This document shows positions 1-11,492 of a DNA stretch of 64,000 bases, piece after piece. Made by a program: the position numbers and the translations under genes. The notes under the pieces were generated by a model, which was not told the DNA's origin, searched no databases, and saw only the letters and a program-made list of their open reading frames with translations. Numbering within the stretch: the first letter of the stretch is position 1; the number at the start of each line of letters is the position of its first letter. The DNA is from Multifurca ochricompacta (lineage: Eukaryota; Basidiomycota; Agaricomycetes; Russulales; Russulaceae), in assembly GCA_022496185.1 (NCBI GenBank), contig WTXG01000048.1, forward strand, positions 144,692 to 208,691, written 5' to 3'.

Positions 1-645
1 GGGCAGATGTAAGTGTCTATTTGAGCGTTGTATGTTCTCTGCCTCCCACGCAGAGATACTATGTCTTTTATTCCTCCTGAGACACTCCTCGATACTTCTG
101 CTAGATATCTTTGAAATTTGATAAGATATGAAAAAATTGGGAACTGGCTCCATGTCCATCGGCATGTGTTCGCTGGCGGTAGAACACCATTACAATTTAG
201 ATTAACAAGATGTAATCCCCAAACAAAAGAAGGATCACCTTTGAGACATTATGTACTGTTTGTTAATTGTGAGGGCCAGCCAACTTAGCATGATTATATA
301 ATTACAGTAGCCTAGGGGGCCTTCGTTATCTTGTTGGCCGCTTTGTCGCTCATGGGCATCAGGATGACGACCAAGTACATCACAGTTCTTGGTTTGTGAT
401 GGGCGACATATCGATGCGAATGTGAGTACCTGTTTTGATACATGGAAGAAAAAAGAATATTTTATTGATAATTCATTAACAAAGGCCACCCTACTCTGCA
501 CTGCTGTGCACTGATCCTAACCTTATTGTACATTGTTAACATGTGGTGAATTTGAATCGAAACGATTCACCACCCTAACCGTACACGTACTTGCCGCTCA
601 TAGATCAAATTTTCAAAGTCATACTGGTTCATCATCGATCACATT
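1..645. other. No gene recognised (left edge)
   Basis: Mixed-composition sequence downstream of the first WSC gene. The longest open frame here (minus strand, 235-501) is 88 residues, lacks any motif I recognise and contains no convincing splice structure. I see no RNA gene or repeat. Confidence 0.4.
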
Positions 646-1417
646 TCAGTTGTGTTGATACTTAAACACTGCCAACCGCTGGAACCCTCCGCAGAACTCG
701 TTCCCTTCCCCGGGTGGAAGCGGGCAAATCGAGTTGCACTCGTCCTGCGATCTGAGCTGTGCACCAGGAGCGAGCCCAAAACTACATTGACAATCGCTCG
801 CGTTCTCCACGCCGGAGAACGGATATCCGATGTGCTCGCAGTATTGGATGCACTCTAAGTCTAGTTCGAGGTTGGTATCAAAGGTGTGGTGCACGACAGG
901 TGAAGCAAAGGCTGGAGAGGCTGGCGTGTCGAGGAAGCAGCCTTGCAAAGTCCACGCGCCGGGTGGAAGAGCCGGGGATTTGTAGATCTGCATGGACGGA
1001 CGATTGAGTTATCATCATCAAAGAGTCTGAGCTAACGTATCGAAGAGACTATGAAAGAGACATATTTACCTGAATGCGCCAAGAACCCCCGCAAGACAAG
1101 GTAGGATCGCCGGTGCAGGCCATGTTGCAGTCAGAGACTGGTGCAGAAGCTGGCGTGCCGACCAACCCGGTCCCACAATGACATTCGTTACTGTATTCGA
1201 CTCCAGCGTACGAGAACCCCGCCCCATCGCAGCGCTGAATACATGATGCAGGCGTGTTGTCCGTGTACTGAGTAGTCTTGACGTTCGCGATTACGCGGGA
1301 TGGCACGTCGACTGCGCATGCGTACTGCGTGGACCAGTTGAGAGGGATCACGGGTTGGTTGAAGGCGGAGGCGCTGAGAACAAAGGAGGTAACGACGAAA
1401 AGTGCAAGCCGTTTCAT
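646..1417 (-). CDS. Secreted protein with two WSC domains (paralog 1)
   Basis: Two exons, 1417-1070 and 987-646, joined by an 82-bp GT-AG intron (1069-988, donor CAG|GTAAAT, acceptor ATGCAG) in phase 0, giving 229 residues. The N-terminus is a typical signal peptide (MKRLALFVVTSFVLSASA, cleavage expected after ASA). Exon 1 carries WSC domain 1, with the hallmark blocks AGVEYSNECHCG and CTGDPTLSCGG. Exon 2 carries WSC domain 2, with FSGVENASDCQCSFG and EFCGGFQRL. WSC domains are Cys-rich carbohydrate-binding modules found in fungal wall sensors and glucan-active enzymes. There is no transmembrane segment or catalytic domain, so a secreted wall-binding protein is inferred. A TATA-like ATAAAA lies about 65 bp upstream of the ATG. 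A same-structure paralog is at 9962-10723. Confidence 0.85.
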
Positions 1418-2513
1418 GATGCGATAGATAAGTCAGGGAGCTTGAGTGACTGATTGAACCTTGAAGGTAGATGGCCATTTTATGAGGTGAGAGTCAAGTT
1501 AAAGGTACAACGGTCAGTGATGCCAAGGTACTAGGCACGCAATGGAGGGCAGACATAACAAGCTCAAACCTGACATTCACCTATTTAAGGCACACACATC
1601 AGCGCGTGAGGGCAGAATGTAGGGCGTAGAACGGTCGTAAGAGGTAGCCTTGAGCGCTCGCTGACTGAAACCACGTCGTGCACTGACAGATCCGAGCCAG
1701 GTGGACAATACTTCTGCAGCCCAGGAGATCAGCTGGGGCAGTTGCAAAGGGGAGAAGTGAGTTCGCTTCTCCTATCTTCCGTGAGAACCGTCAGATGGCG
1801 CTTCGGAGCTGTCGGCTCCCGGAGAGATAAAGAGGTCCTTAGGGTCTATGGGGATATTAGAGATATTACATGTGGCGTTGCCAGAGCATTGTAGGCTGAA
1901 GTTCGAATAGAGCCAGAGGCGCGGTGACGCGGAAATGAAGGCTTCAAAGTAGATGACGGAGCTTGTAAGCCCAATCAAGACCATGGGATCAGCGAGAGCG
2001 GAGAGGCATCCAACAGGCAAACTGGTAGCACGCGGCGCCGTCTTCCAATATGTCAAAAGTGTCGGTCACGGTCATATCTCTCTCTCTGTACATAAAATTT
2101 GTACGGCGTAATGAGTGAGTCATTTGCTACAGGCAAGGACACACTCTCGCCGTGACAGGATCGGTCAACTGCATATGATTATCAGACCATTTCTGGTCTG
2201 GACGGGATTGGGACCGGCCCACCGCATGCCTAGGCCAACCTGGCAAGGTCATGTTTCTGGGCCTTTTCTTGTCGGCCATTCGGCCAAAAGAGTGTGGCAG
2301 GTGGCTTGCCTCATTCTATGTTTGACAATATTCAAGTTCTCGTCATGGGCTAGAAAGCAAGGGACTCGGTCTTTAGGATAGAAAGTCTAAATTATGTAAC
2401 ACTTTGAAAGCGGGCTACTGTTAGCACTTAGTACAAGCACAAAAGGCTGAGTGGGGCTTACGTACAGAAATATTTCGGTCCTCCGTGCGTAGAATAGACC
2501 CGATTTCACAAAT
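1418..2513. other. Intergenic; upstream part of a duplicated segment, possible gene remnant
   Basis: The first about 450 bp are the putative promoter region of the WSC gene and are clearly similar to 10724-11150. A minus-strand frame ending at 1772 (to about 2056, no ATG start) contains a Cys/Asn-rich stretch followed by a Ser/Asp-rich tail. It may be the last exon of an unrecognised gene. In the duplicate near 11110 the same frame is interrupted by a stop. I see nothing identifiable between 2100 and 2513. Confidence 0.35.
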
Positions 2514-5500
2514 TTATTCCATAGTAGGAAAGTCAGTAAATCTATCCCTAGGAACAGGTCTTCGGTTGACGCGCTCTTTGTAGGACACCACACTTCTGAC
2601 AGTGTATTGGCTTGATAAGGAAAGCACGTCCGATTCCACCTCCATCTCACTGTCTTGCGGCTCTAGCTCTTGTGTCGTCATTCCGAACTTCTGTTCCCAA
2701 AGTTCCCTTTCTGTACTTGAAGCGAGCAACTGTTGTCGAAGGCCTGGTACTCTACGACCCACCACAGACCCTCTTTGGCGGATTGCCTCACGTCTCTGTC
2801 TAACTGCTTCCAGTTGTTTCCGGAGGTCTTCTTCTCTCGCTTGGAGGCTCTCCTCTAAATCTTGGATATCTGCTTCCGCGCCAGGCGCCTCTACCACCGA
2901 CTCCCTTCGCTTGCCGTAACTTCTCTCGTCCTCAGGAAGAGCTATTTCAGGGATCTGTCCAGTAGCAACTCCCCCTTCTGCATCGAGGATTGCTGACTCT
3001 TCGAGTGTGTCGTGATACACCTCCAATTGCCATTCTTCCACCTCCATACCAATCTCCGTCTTCTTTCCCCTGCGGCTTCCCCATTTCCGACGGGTGGCCA
3101 ACTCATATCGCCATTCTGTTTCTTCCTCTCGTAAACCCTCAGGCTCGGCCTCTCCTTCTGTTTGCGGTGCTGTAGTGTCGGCTGGACCTCCCCCGCCCCC
3201 ACCACTGTCTAGCGCTCTTGGGGACTGGGGGTTCTCTCTCTGGGCTGCCCAACCTCTTGCTTAGTCTCCACTCCGCCCTTGCGCTCTGCCTCGAACTCTT
3301 TAGGTGTAAACTGTTCCTCGAGTTTCTCACTATACGATGGGGAAATTCCAACTGGCCCCGCGCGAGAAATTCCAGAAGGCTCGGCTGCACGAGCCTGGAG
3401 ACGCAAGAAGTGGCCTTGAGAACTATCGGTGGAGGATTCGGGACTCTTTCCCCCGGAAGGTTTTTGAAGTAGGGTTAAAGGAGCAGTTGACTATTCGGTA
3501 CGCCGCACCCCCAATTAGTAAGTCACATAAGCGGATAGGAATCGAAGACAAACCTTCAGCTCGGCCATCAATATTTTCAACGTGTGCAAAAATTGCCTAG
3601 CACTTTGATGAGATGTTGGCTGCTGATCAAGCCTCTGTTTGATACTACCAAAAAGCGTGTAGAATTCCTTCGACTCGATCGCCGGCCACGGAATAATATT
3701 GTGACCCCCTCTGTGAAGGTGGGTGATGAAATTATAGCCTCTTTCCTCAACTAATTTCTCGAGAGTGAGAGAAAATCTAAATGTTATTAGCGAAGGAGAC
3801 GAATACGCGTGATTGAGAGGCTCACTCTTTGGTCACTTCATCTCTGTCCGAGTCAGTAACATCCTGGGTGTTGCAGGTGAAATGAATGACGGACGGGATC
3901 ACTCAAGACGGTGCTTACCCACCTTGATAATGACTACAAGCGTGGACTGGAAGAGTGACGGATTGGATGACGGGTCCAAAATAGACGCGCTTAATTGGAA
4001 GGGCTTGAAGAGGCCAGTAATATCTCTGGTCAGAGCAAAATCGTTGCGGAATAGAACCTACGTGTGACGTAAGTTCAGCGTCACAGAAACGATCACGAAG
4101 TTGTTCACTCACGAGATTCGAGATGGCAGTGCTGAAGAGAACAAGAAGCATATCCTCCTGATCTGAATGTTCAGGACTCTGTACCCCTGGATCATTTTGT
4201 AACTCAGATTGAGCACATCAGTTGCGACAGGTGGGATCAAGCTCGCCTTGAAAATCCAGTGCTACTATGACCGCATCATCCGTGAGAGAGAGGGACATCC
4301 AGACGCCATCTGAACGTGGTCAATTTGTACTCTCGAAGCATAAACATCCTGGAAACCAACCAGTGGTACGCATCGCACTCCCCGCAAATGCAGAGTCCAC
4401 AAGATGATTCAGGGCAAAGCTTTTCCCCACAGATTGCTCTCCCATTGACGATATAACTTTTACGGGCTGGATCACAGGAACGCGATCAGGACAACTCCGG
4501 AAGATGGTAGTAAGGGACTTTACTTTCGAGGACCAATAAGACTGGAATATCGACTCATACCATCCAAGCGACAATCCGTCCTCGACTCTGTCTACCGCGT
4601 GTCTGAGTGCTTCTCCCTGACCCCGTGATGCTTCCGCTTGCATTTGCTCAGGCTCAGGCTTCTCTAACAGAACGCCATCATTAAGCGGGATGAATCTGCT
4701 CTTGTGAGTGATCGCGATTTGTATAGGGATAAGGCAAAGAAAGTCCACCAGCCATTCTCCAGCCCGGAAACGGGAGGCCGCCCAGTCCGGATTAGACCGG
4801 AACTGGCGCGCAAAAGAGGCAAAGGTGCACGTTGATACAGCGATACTCCCGAGTTCTCCGTCTGTTTGTTTCCGGGAAGTATTTTCAAAGGAGCGAACAA
4901 TGTCAGAAAAATGGGAAGGAAAGGATAGCTGGTCGTTGTCGGTGACAAATACTAGTGCCTTCTGTTGCCGTACGCCAGGAGATGTTATAGCACGATGTTT
5001 TACCGCTGGCACAACAGGAAAGCGTTTCCAGACATCAGAGTGACAATCAATCAAACAGTTGTGCGTAGCTGGTTTGCTATGGTCGGACGACGAACTGGGC
5101 GGCGGCTCTTGGGAAGTAGTCTCTAAGGTTTACAGTAATCAGGCAGTTGTACGTAGTCTGTTTTCATGATTGGACGACGTACTAGACTCCATTTCTAGGG
5201 CGGCTTTTATAGCATTGCGGATGCGGAGGGAGGCTTCTATAAGATTGCGGTGATCAGACATTTATAGGCAATCTGTTTGCTAGGGCTTAACGACGCACCG
5301 GATATCGGTTCCTCTATGGGATTATGATTATCAGAGTTGTACGTAGTCGATTTGCTATGGGTGAGTGACACACCAGGTATTAGCTTCCGGGAAGTAGATG
5401 CTGTCTGCTTATAGGTGAAGTCAAGGACGAAAGACCGACAGAACTGCAATGTCAGGTCAAGACCAATGAGATGGATGTTGTTTCGATTGACGATAGACGT

Positions 5501-8500
5501 GAGAAGCGCCGTCCGAAGGTCAACGCGGAAGTCAGGGAGTGTAACAGGAGTCCCATCAACGGATCCAAAAGTAGACCAGCGATGTGCTATCACAGTAGAC
5601 TTCCCGCCTCGCCCTAAGACAAAGAGTACGTGTGACCCATCCGGAGAGGAGTAGATGGCGTGTGGTACCTGAGGCAGTTGCAATGGAGGGGTCCTACAAG
5701 AGATGTATTAAAATATAAGAGAAAAGACTGGAAGAATCGTGGATACTTGGACTGCAACAGTCTATAGTCAATTTCCAGCCGACTGCTTGGATACCTGGGC
5801 TGTGGCGTAGGTGTAGTCAGAGAAAAAACGGCCGCGCGAGCACTTGAGTCCACGAATAATATCTCTTGGCTTCCGTGAACAAAACACAAGTGGATAATGG
5901 AGACTCTGTGATGATAGAATTGAAGGAGGTCTATGGGTTCATGAGATGATCGGCTGCGCCACTGTGATAGACGACGTAATCCACTAAGCCCCGCTCCCAG
6001 AAAGGCGTTTAACGAAACTATATGGAGCTGCATCTGGCAGACAGTCATCGTACAGAGATGGAGACCAGCACAAGTATGGGCGCACCCTGGCAGATGCGTA
6101 TATTGCCAACATATCCTTCGACTCGTCGAAGGCAAAAATAAAGGTTTGACTAATTGTGCCCAGGTTTAAGCGCTCCACACATGAGCGCTGCTGTATGACA
6201 GTATGGATGCGACTTAGATGATCGACAAAGACCAAGGCCCATCCCTCAGAATCGACAATGACTACGATGATTTGATCCCCTTTTAAAAGATGGACGTAAC
6301 TGGTCGGTAACATTAAGGGGTTAAATACGCAATATCAGTTAAAGTCTTACTTAACGGGGGTCTGAGAAGAAACGCGCCACGGTTGTGATGATTGCTCGTC
6401 TAAAACGGGTGTCGGGACATAAGAAGGATCGAGCTGCAAAATTTGCTTTTCTTCGATTGGAAAACGCAGAAGATAAACATGATATTCAATCATCTCTTCT
6501 TGTAGAGACTCTTGACGGCCGTGGATAAGATAATAGTCTAGTCAAGCGAATAAGATGTGCCATTAGCCGAATTGAGTAATCTAACAAACCTGGGGAATAG
6601 AAGTGTTCCCTCTTGATTTCGAAACTGTCAACACAAATAAATCTACGCCTAATCGGTGATAAGCTATCACCCTTTTCGTGAGACTGGAGGAAACGTACGA
6701 TCTGGAACGCTGCCTAGACAGACCCTCTATTTCACGGATAAATTCGGACCGAAGGGTGCCCAGCTCCCTCTCCTCGCTCTTCACCTCACGTCGCGCTCGG
6801 TCCTTCCGGAAACGTTTCGTTATCTCATTTCTCTTTCTCTCCCAAGCTTTGCACTCTTCCGGGAACTGTGCAATGAGGTCCAACATGGTTTTCAGGGACG
6901 TGTCGCCCAGGGTCTCGGAGAGACATAACGCTGCGTCACCCCTGAAAGGCGATTTAATCAAACAGATGTTTGGAAGGCCAACCAAAACTCACAAAAGGAG
7001 GCGGATCTGAGAAGCACTTTGGCGATCATGGATAAACGGCTTCAGGAACGTCTTCGCCGGCCTGAACTTGGCCGTCATGAAACCTTGCACTTCCTCTCCA
7101 TTAAGTGGTATTGGAGATGAAATCCTGGGATTTGTGTGCACTCCGGGTGGGGCTGACTTCTTGGTGAGAAGTGTGGTGTTTATCTTAGAACGAGAAGAGA
7201 TTGTAATTAATAAGGGAGTGGTTTATTGGTTATGAAATACTGTACCATGAACCCTGGTCGAGCGACAATATTCTCTTCCTGATCTTTGATTTTGATCGCC
7301 TCGGAGCGAAGAAGCTGTTCTGGGTCTTCATTTCTTGAGTAAGACAACACGTCGTCACCGTCATTGCGTTTGGCGTCGTCGTCACCCCAAATAATGGCTT
7401 GTGAATGCGCCTTTGAAAGCAAACAAACCAGTTGATCGCATAGTCTAGTGAGATATCTACGCAGGTTCAATCACTTGAAGTCTAGATAAGAGGGTGATTG
7501 AAAAACTAAACCCTACTTCATGAACATAACTCTATTGCGCTGGATGGGAGAGGCTGTCTGGTCGTCCCATGTTGTGTCTTCCGGCCAGTACAAGATATAA
7601 GCTTGCTCAGAGGCGGTGGACGCGAATGAGCGCACGACGTATAATCCTGTTCTCAGAATGGGACTAGCATCCTTGGTCATGGAGTCGTTTTGCTTCTTGA
7701 GCAACATTTGAGCCCTTTTTAAACAGCATTAGTTTGGGCAGGTACGAGGAGGAAACACATACACTTTCTTATCGACTGCACTTATTTTGTAGAGAAACCT
7801 CACAATCTCTTCTTTGGAACCATAAATCCCAATCGGCTTGAACATGAGGTTGTCCAGTACTTGGAAGTTGACATTCGTGATAGAAGAATAAGCGCCAGGG
7901 GAGAGCGTGTTGACGAATGCTCGGAGAGATTGTTGAGGGACGACGACCTTGTGAACTAGTGACGCTATAAGCATCATTGAACATTGTGCAAAATATTAAT
8001 CACCGATGCCGCTGCTTCCTTGTTCCGTGATAAGATCGAGAAGGCGATACATCCCTTTCACGGACCAAGAAAGGTCTTCACGAAGAGCTGGTTTATGTGC
8101 TTCCACAGGATGGGGTGGGGTAGTCACGATACGGCGAGCAGAGCGTGTGGCTAGTACCATTGAAGTGAATGAGTCCTCGTATGTGGGTAACTCACGGAAT
8201 ACTTTCCTTACCTTTCATTAGGTTTGGAGGCGGAAGTGGCAGAACGGGTGAGATGAGGTGGTCCAATGATTGATACGAAGTCGTGATAGCAGTCGTCGCA
8301 GTTGGCCCGTTAGCAATTGGTGTTAAATATTCCGTATGTGTGCTGCGAAGAAGTGTAGACGGCGACGGCGACGGTACATGGTCATAAACCGGTTCAATTT
8401 GGGCTGTCGTAGGAAATGGTGCCGACAGTGAATCCCCATCACGTTTGTCAAAAACTGCTAATGATAAAAGGATATCTTACATATCGTGGGGCGATCCTGG

Positions 8501-8514
8501 ATGGACTTAGACAT
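2514..8514 (-). CDS. VLIG-like large GTPase, multi-exon
   Basis: One spliced gene, not several. I could chain exons by phase-consistent introns: 4360-4310, 4246-4187 (GC-AG), 4112-4059, 3922-3864, 3825-3777 and 3553-3491, plus further short introns upstream, including one with a perfect GTATGT donor near 7757 and one with GTGAGT near 7003. The putative start is the ATG at 8514; the first intron after it would be unusually short, so the start is uncertain. The N-terminal two thirds contain segments such as EDLSWSVKGMYRLLDLI and a beta-rich region (about 6310-5400) resembling WD or beta-propeller sequence. The G domain has a P-loop GEQSVGKS (4442-4419), then TTDGVWMS, LDFQG and QEDMLLVLFSTAISNLV. 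This order fits the VLIG/dynamin-like GTPases that are abundant in agaricomycetes. The tail after EFYTLF...FLHTLKILMAELK diverges from the family as I know it. It runs into a Glu/Arg-rich coiled coil (about 2920-2700) ending at 2514, and the junction near 3260-3210 needs an intron I could not fix. The product is about 1,600-1,700 residues. Confidence 0.7.
5046..5400 (-). repeat. Four degenerate ~95-bp tandem repeats in the GTPase gene linker
   Basis: Starting near 5048, 5140, 5262 and 5330, the plus strand repeats a pattern of the form CAG-TTGTACGTAG-CTG-TTTGCTATG followed by GACGACG-AC. Copies are strongly diverged and vary in length. They lie between the beta-rich region and the G domain and encode Ser/Thr/Asn-rich units (for example GVSLTHSKSTTYNSDNHN and SGASLSPSKQIAYKC). 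The reading frame across 5237-5055 is not continuous in the obvious frame, so an intron or a frame change falls inside the array. Confidence 0.5.
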
Positions 8515-8520
8515 GATGCT

Positions 8521-9039
8521 TTAGATCTTGCCTGGTATGGGGATGACTGCTGAAGCCACTCTCAAAGGCGCACCAAAGAAGGTCTGTCTGTTGGTGGCCA
8601 GCTGAGATTTAAAGCGTCTAATAAACCCGCTAGGCATGTTTTTCCGAATAAAGAGGAATGTACGCATTGCGGACAGGCACGCACACTGCAGGCATCTCGC
8701 AATATAATTCAATTCAAATTCGGTTGTGGAATTGGCGCCGTAATAATGCCCGATAGGGGGCGCCCACGAGAACCGTAGGTTCTCATTATCGGCGGCTGTG
8801 CAACAGGTGACCGCTGGGTGAGAGCCGACATTCAAAAAACGGGAAAGTTCCGTGCGATTTAATGGTGAGTTTCCTGATGGTTTTGACGACAAAGAATACA
8901 TCGACATATTACTCTGGGCTAGGGGGATGGATGTGGGGAGTGTCACGACATGTGACAGTTGTGACATTGCCGTAGGCGTGGGAAGGACCAGACCAGAACG
9001 GTGGTTCAGGCCGCAATGCCCGCTTCCTGCTGCCGCCAT
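8521..9039 (-). CDS. Hypothetical 172-residue ORF directly 5' of the GTPase gene
   Basis: Open from an ATG at 9039 to a TAA at 8521, ending only 6 bases before the proposed GTPase ATG at 8514. The frame stays open further upstream to about 9258, without an ATG but with a hydrophobic stretch. I recognise no domain. It contains scattered Cys residues and a basic C-terminal part (IRRFKSQLATNRQTFFGA). It could be a small gene, a 5' exon of the GTPase gene, or a chance open frame in its 5' region. Confidence 0.25.
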   Translation of the reverse strand: MAAAGSGHCGLNHRSGLVLPTPTAMSQLSHVVTLPTSIPLAQSNMSMYSLSSKPSGNSPLNRTELSRFLNVGSHPAVTCCTAADNENLRFSWAPPIGHYYGANSTTEFELNYIARCLQCACLSAMRTFLFIRKNMPSGFIRRFKSQLATNRQTFFGAPLRVASAVIPIPGKI

Positions 9040-9258
9040 TAGTGGGACAAATACCGCAAATGCCGTAAATAAACGGGATTTAAACGGACTGATTAGAAAT
9101 AAAAAGGACGACACATTGTCAACAAACGCACAGGTTTTTGCTAGGGTATGAAGAGAAATCCTGAAGCCTGAAGAAGAGCTCGTGGAATTGCAAGACCCGG
9201 GACCAAAAGACACGACTGTCGTTTTTGTATTATAGCTTTTTTGTTTATTTTCTTGCAA

Positions 9259-9961
9259 TTCACCACTTTCATGGCACTTGTTCGTAGTTAGAAACCTAAA
9301 TCTTTCTATCCTTTACCCCCACCTTGGCTGTACGTGTTGATTCATCTCGCTTTCCGAATATTACATAATTAGCTGGATACATGAGGTTGTCGGTGGACGA
9401 ACTTCACAAGGACCACCACCCAGGTGGCAAAAGGCTATCTCAACCCGTTGTAATGCAATAGTAGCCAGGCTGAATTGCGAGTCGCGTTGTGCGCTCCTGG
9501 TTTGTTTCTCTGAATCCAATTTGCGATAGCCAGAGATAGCCACCAGGACTTAAGTAGTTACGAGTAGATTGCGTTTGCTATTGCGATTGCAATTGGGATT
9601 GCACCTGCTTTTCAAACTTGTTGAATATGTTCTCTGAAGAGGCCAACGAATGTTATTAACAGCGTGATGCAAGCCTGCACGAAAACATTACCGGTAACTC
9701 TTAGTGATACCGGGTCTCTGCGTGTATCCTTGTATCCTCAGTCCTCACGGTTCACTGGGCTTAGCTCGTCTTGTGCATAGACTCGCCGCTGCGCACTCAT
9801 CAATTGAAAAATCAAAAAAGGATGGTGATATAATTAAAGCCACTTTGGGACGGCAAGGCTGCTCGTGACATTAGTTATCGGTGGCTCAGAATCTCTCTGC
9901 TAGGCGGTTCCCTGCACCCATAAATCAAAAATCCCTAAAACGTCAACGCGCTCATTGCACT
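9259..9961. other. Intergenic, nothing recognised
   Basis: About 700 bp between the possible 8521-9039 ORF and the second WSC gene. A local purine/pyrimidine-rich stretch near 9570-9600 repeats GCAATTG-like words. I see no ORF with motifs and no RNA gene. Confidence 0.4.
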
Positions 9962-10723
9962 TTAGAAGGGTCGAAATCGATACGCCAACATCCGCTGGAA
10001 CCCTCCACAGTTCTCATTTCCCTCCCCAGGTGGAGGCGGGCAAATTGAAGTGCACTCGTCCTGCGACCTGAGCTGCGCGCCAGGAGCGAGCCCAAAACTG
10101 CACTGGCAGTCTGTCCCATTCTCCACACCAAACCACGGGTATCCGATGTGCGCGCAATACGGAACGCACTGGTTGATGGGGTCAAGGTTGGTATCGATGG
10201 TATGATGTGCGATTGGTGAACCAAATGTCGGAGAGTCTGGCGTGTCAAGATAACACCCTTGAAGGCCCCACCAACCGGGCGGAAGGGCCGGGGATTTATA
10301 GATCTGTATAATTTGGCGTCAGGGCTATTCTGGCATATGAAGGTAAAACAGAAGCAGAAAATGAAGAAGTCGTGCCTGAATGCGCCAGGACCCCCCACAA
10401 GACAAGGTCGGATCACCAGTGCACGTCATGTTGCAGTCAGAGACTGGTGCAGAAGCTGGCGTGCCGACCAGTCCTGTCCCGCAGTGACATTCGTTGCTGT
10501 ATTCGACTCCCGCGTAAGAGAACCCCGCTGCGTCACAGCGCTGAATACATGATGCAGGCATGTTATCCGTGTACTGGGTAGTCACCACGTTGGCGAGTAT
10601 GCGGGATGGCACATCGACTGCGCATGCATACTGCGTGGTCCAGTTGAGAGGGATTGTAGGTTGGTTGAAGGCGAAGGCGCTGAGCGTGAAAGAGATAGAA
10701 ACGAACAATGCAAGCTGTTTCAT
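9962..10723 (-). CDS. Secreted protein with two WSC domains (paralog 2, GC-AG intron)
   Basis: Exons 10723-10376 and 10303-9962 have the same lengths (348 and 342 bp) as paralog 1, giving 229 residues. The signal peptide is MKQLALFVSISFTLSAFA. WSC domain 1 has AGVEYSNECHCG and CTGDPTLSCGG. WSC domain 2 has FGVENGTDCQCSFG and NCGGFQRM. The 72-bp intron (10375-10304) begins GCACGA after CAG and ends ATACAG, so it is a GC-AG intron at exactly the position where paralog 1 uses GT-AG. Read without splicing, the frame would run into a hydrophobic tail and stop. The role is inferred as wall/carbohydrate binding in the secretory route. A TATA-like TTTATAAG sits about 65-70 bp upstream of the ATG. Confidence 0.85.
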
Positions 10724-11150
10724 GGGTTGTAAATGGAGCCTAGGGTTGGGCGGCTGTTTGGCTTTTGAAGGTGGACAGACCTCTTATAAAGCGAGAGTCA
10801 CTCGGAAGGTACGATGATCTGCACGCAGATAGTGAGGTCAAGCTACTAGGTACACATGGAAAGTGAGCATAATGACTTCGAACCTAATAATCACTTATTC
10901 AAGGCATAGTCATCAGAGCACAAAAACAGAATGTAGGGCATGGTTACGAAAACGATGTCGTGATCCAAGACAGGTGGACAATACTTTTGTAGCCCAGGAG
11001 ATTAGTTGGGGAGTGAAGTGAGTTCGCTTTCCCCGTTTTTTCGTGAGAACAGTCAGACAGCGCGTCGGAGCTGTCAGTTCCGGGCGCAGATAAAGAGGTC
11101 CTAATGATCCATGGGGATATTAGGTATATATCAGGTGCTTCCAAACTAGA
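10724..11150 (-). repeat. Duplicate of the 1418-1875 upstream region
   Basis: Blocks such as AGGTGGACAATACTT, GTGAGTTCGCTT and GATAAAGAGGTCC occur in the same order and spacing here and at 1700-1850. With the WSC coding regions this defines a segmental duplication of about 1.2 kb (646-1875 versus 9962-11140) in the same orientation. Confidence 0.75.
10784..10796 (-). promoter_or_regulatory. Putative TATA box of WSC paralog 2
   Basis: Minus-strand CTTTATAAG lies about 65-70 bp upstream of the ATG. The equivalent position in paralog 1 (near 1480) has CATAAAAT, so the element is partly conserved. Confidence 0.4.
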
Positions 11151-11492
11151 GTGGCTCAAGTCTAAACTTCAGGAAAATAAAAGATTATAGGACACCTAGA
11201 GAGCCTAGAATGACTAGTGGGGTCTAGAGCTAGACATTATGGAGGGAGACGAGAGACTAGGTACGGCTCTAGCCAAACTGTGTTTGTCGTCGACGTTGTG
11301 GGAAGGAAGGAAACTACAGAACCCGTGAGAAACATAAAATGCGTGGGAACCCAGCCCATATAAGGTGAATACTTAGGCTGAAATGCCAAATCCACTGAAG
11401 ACAGCTCACCCAACTCTCCCCCACCGCTGACATCCCTAAAGTGGTAATCCTGTCACACGACTCACTGCTGACATCCCTAGAGTGGTAAACTT
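11151..11492. other. Boundary between host genes and TE pile; short tandem duplication
   Basis: No ORF is supported. Near 11426-11505 a unit of about 39 bp, CTGACATCCCTA-AGTGGTAA-CTTGTCACACGACTCA, occurs twice in tandem with few differences. Its last part overlaps the left end of the MITE-like element that follows. Confidence 0.45.

Noticed and set aside
3915..8221. Separate small genes along 3915-8221 on the minus strand
   Set aside because: Phase-consistent short introns join them into one GTPase gene, and conserved blocks continue across the junctions.
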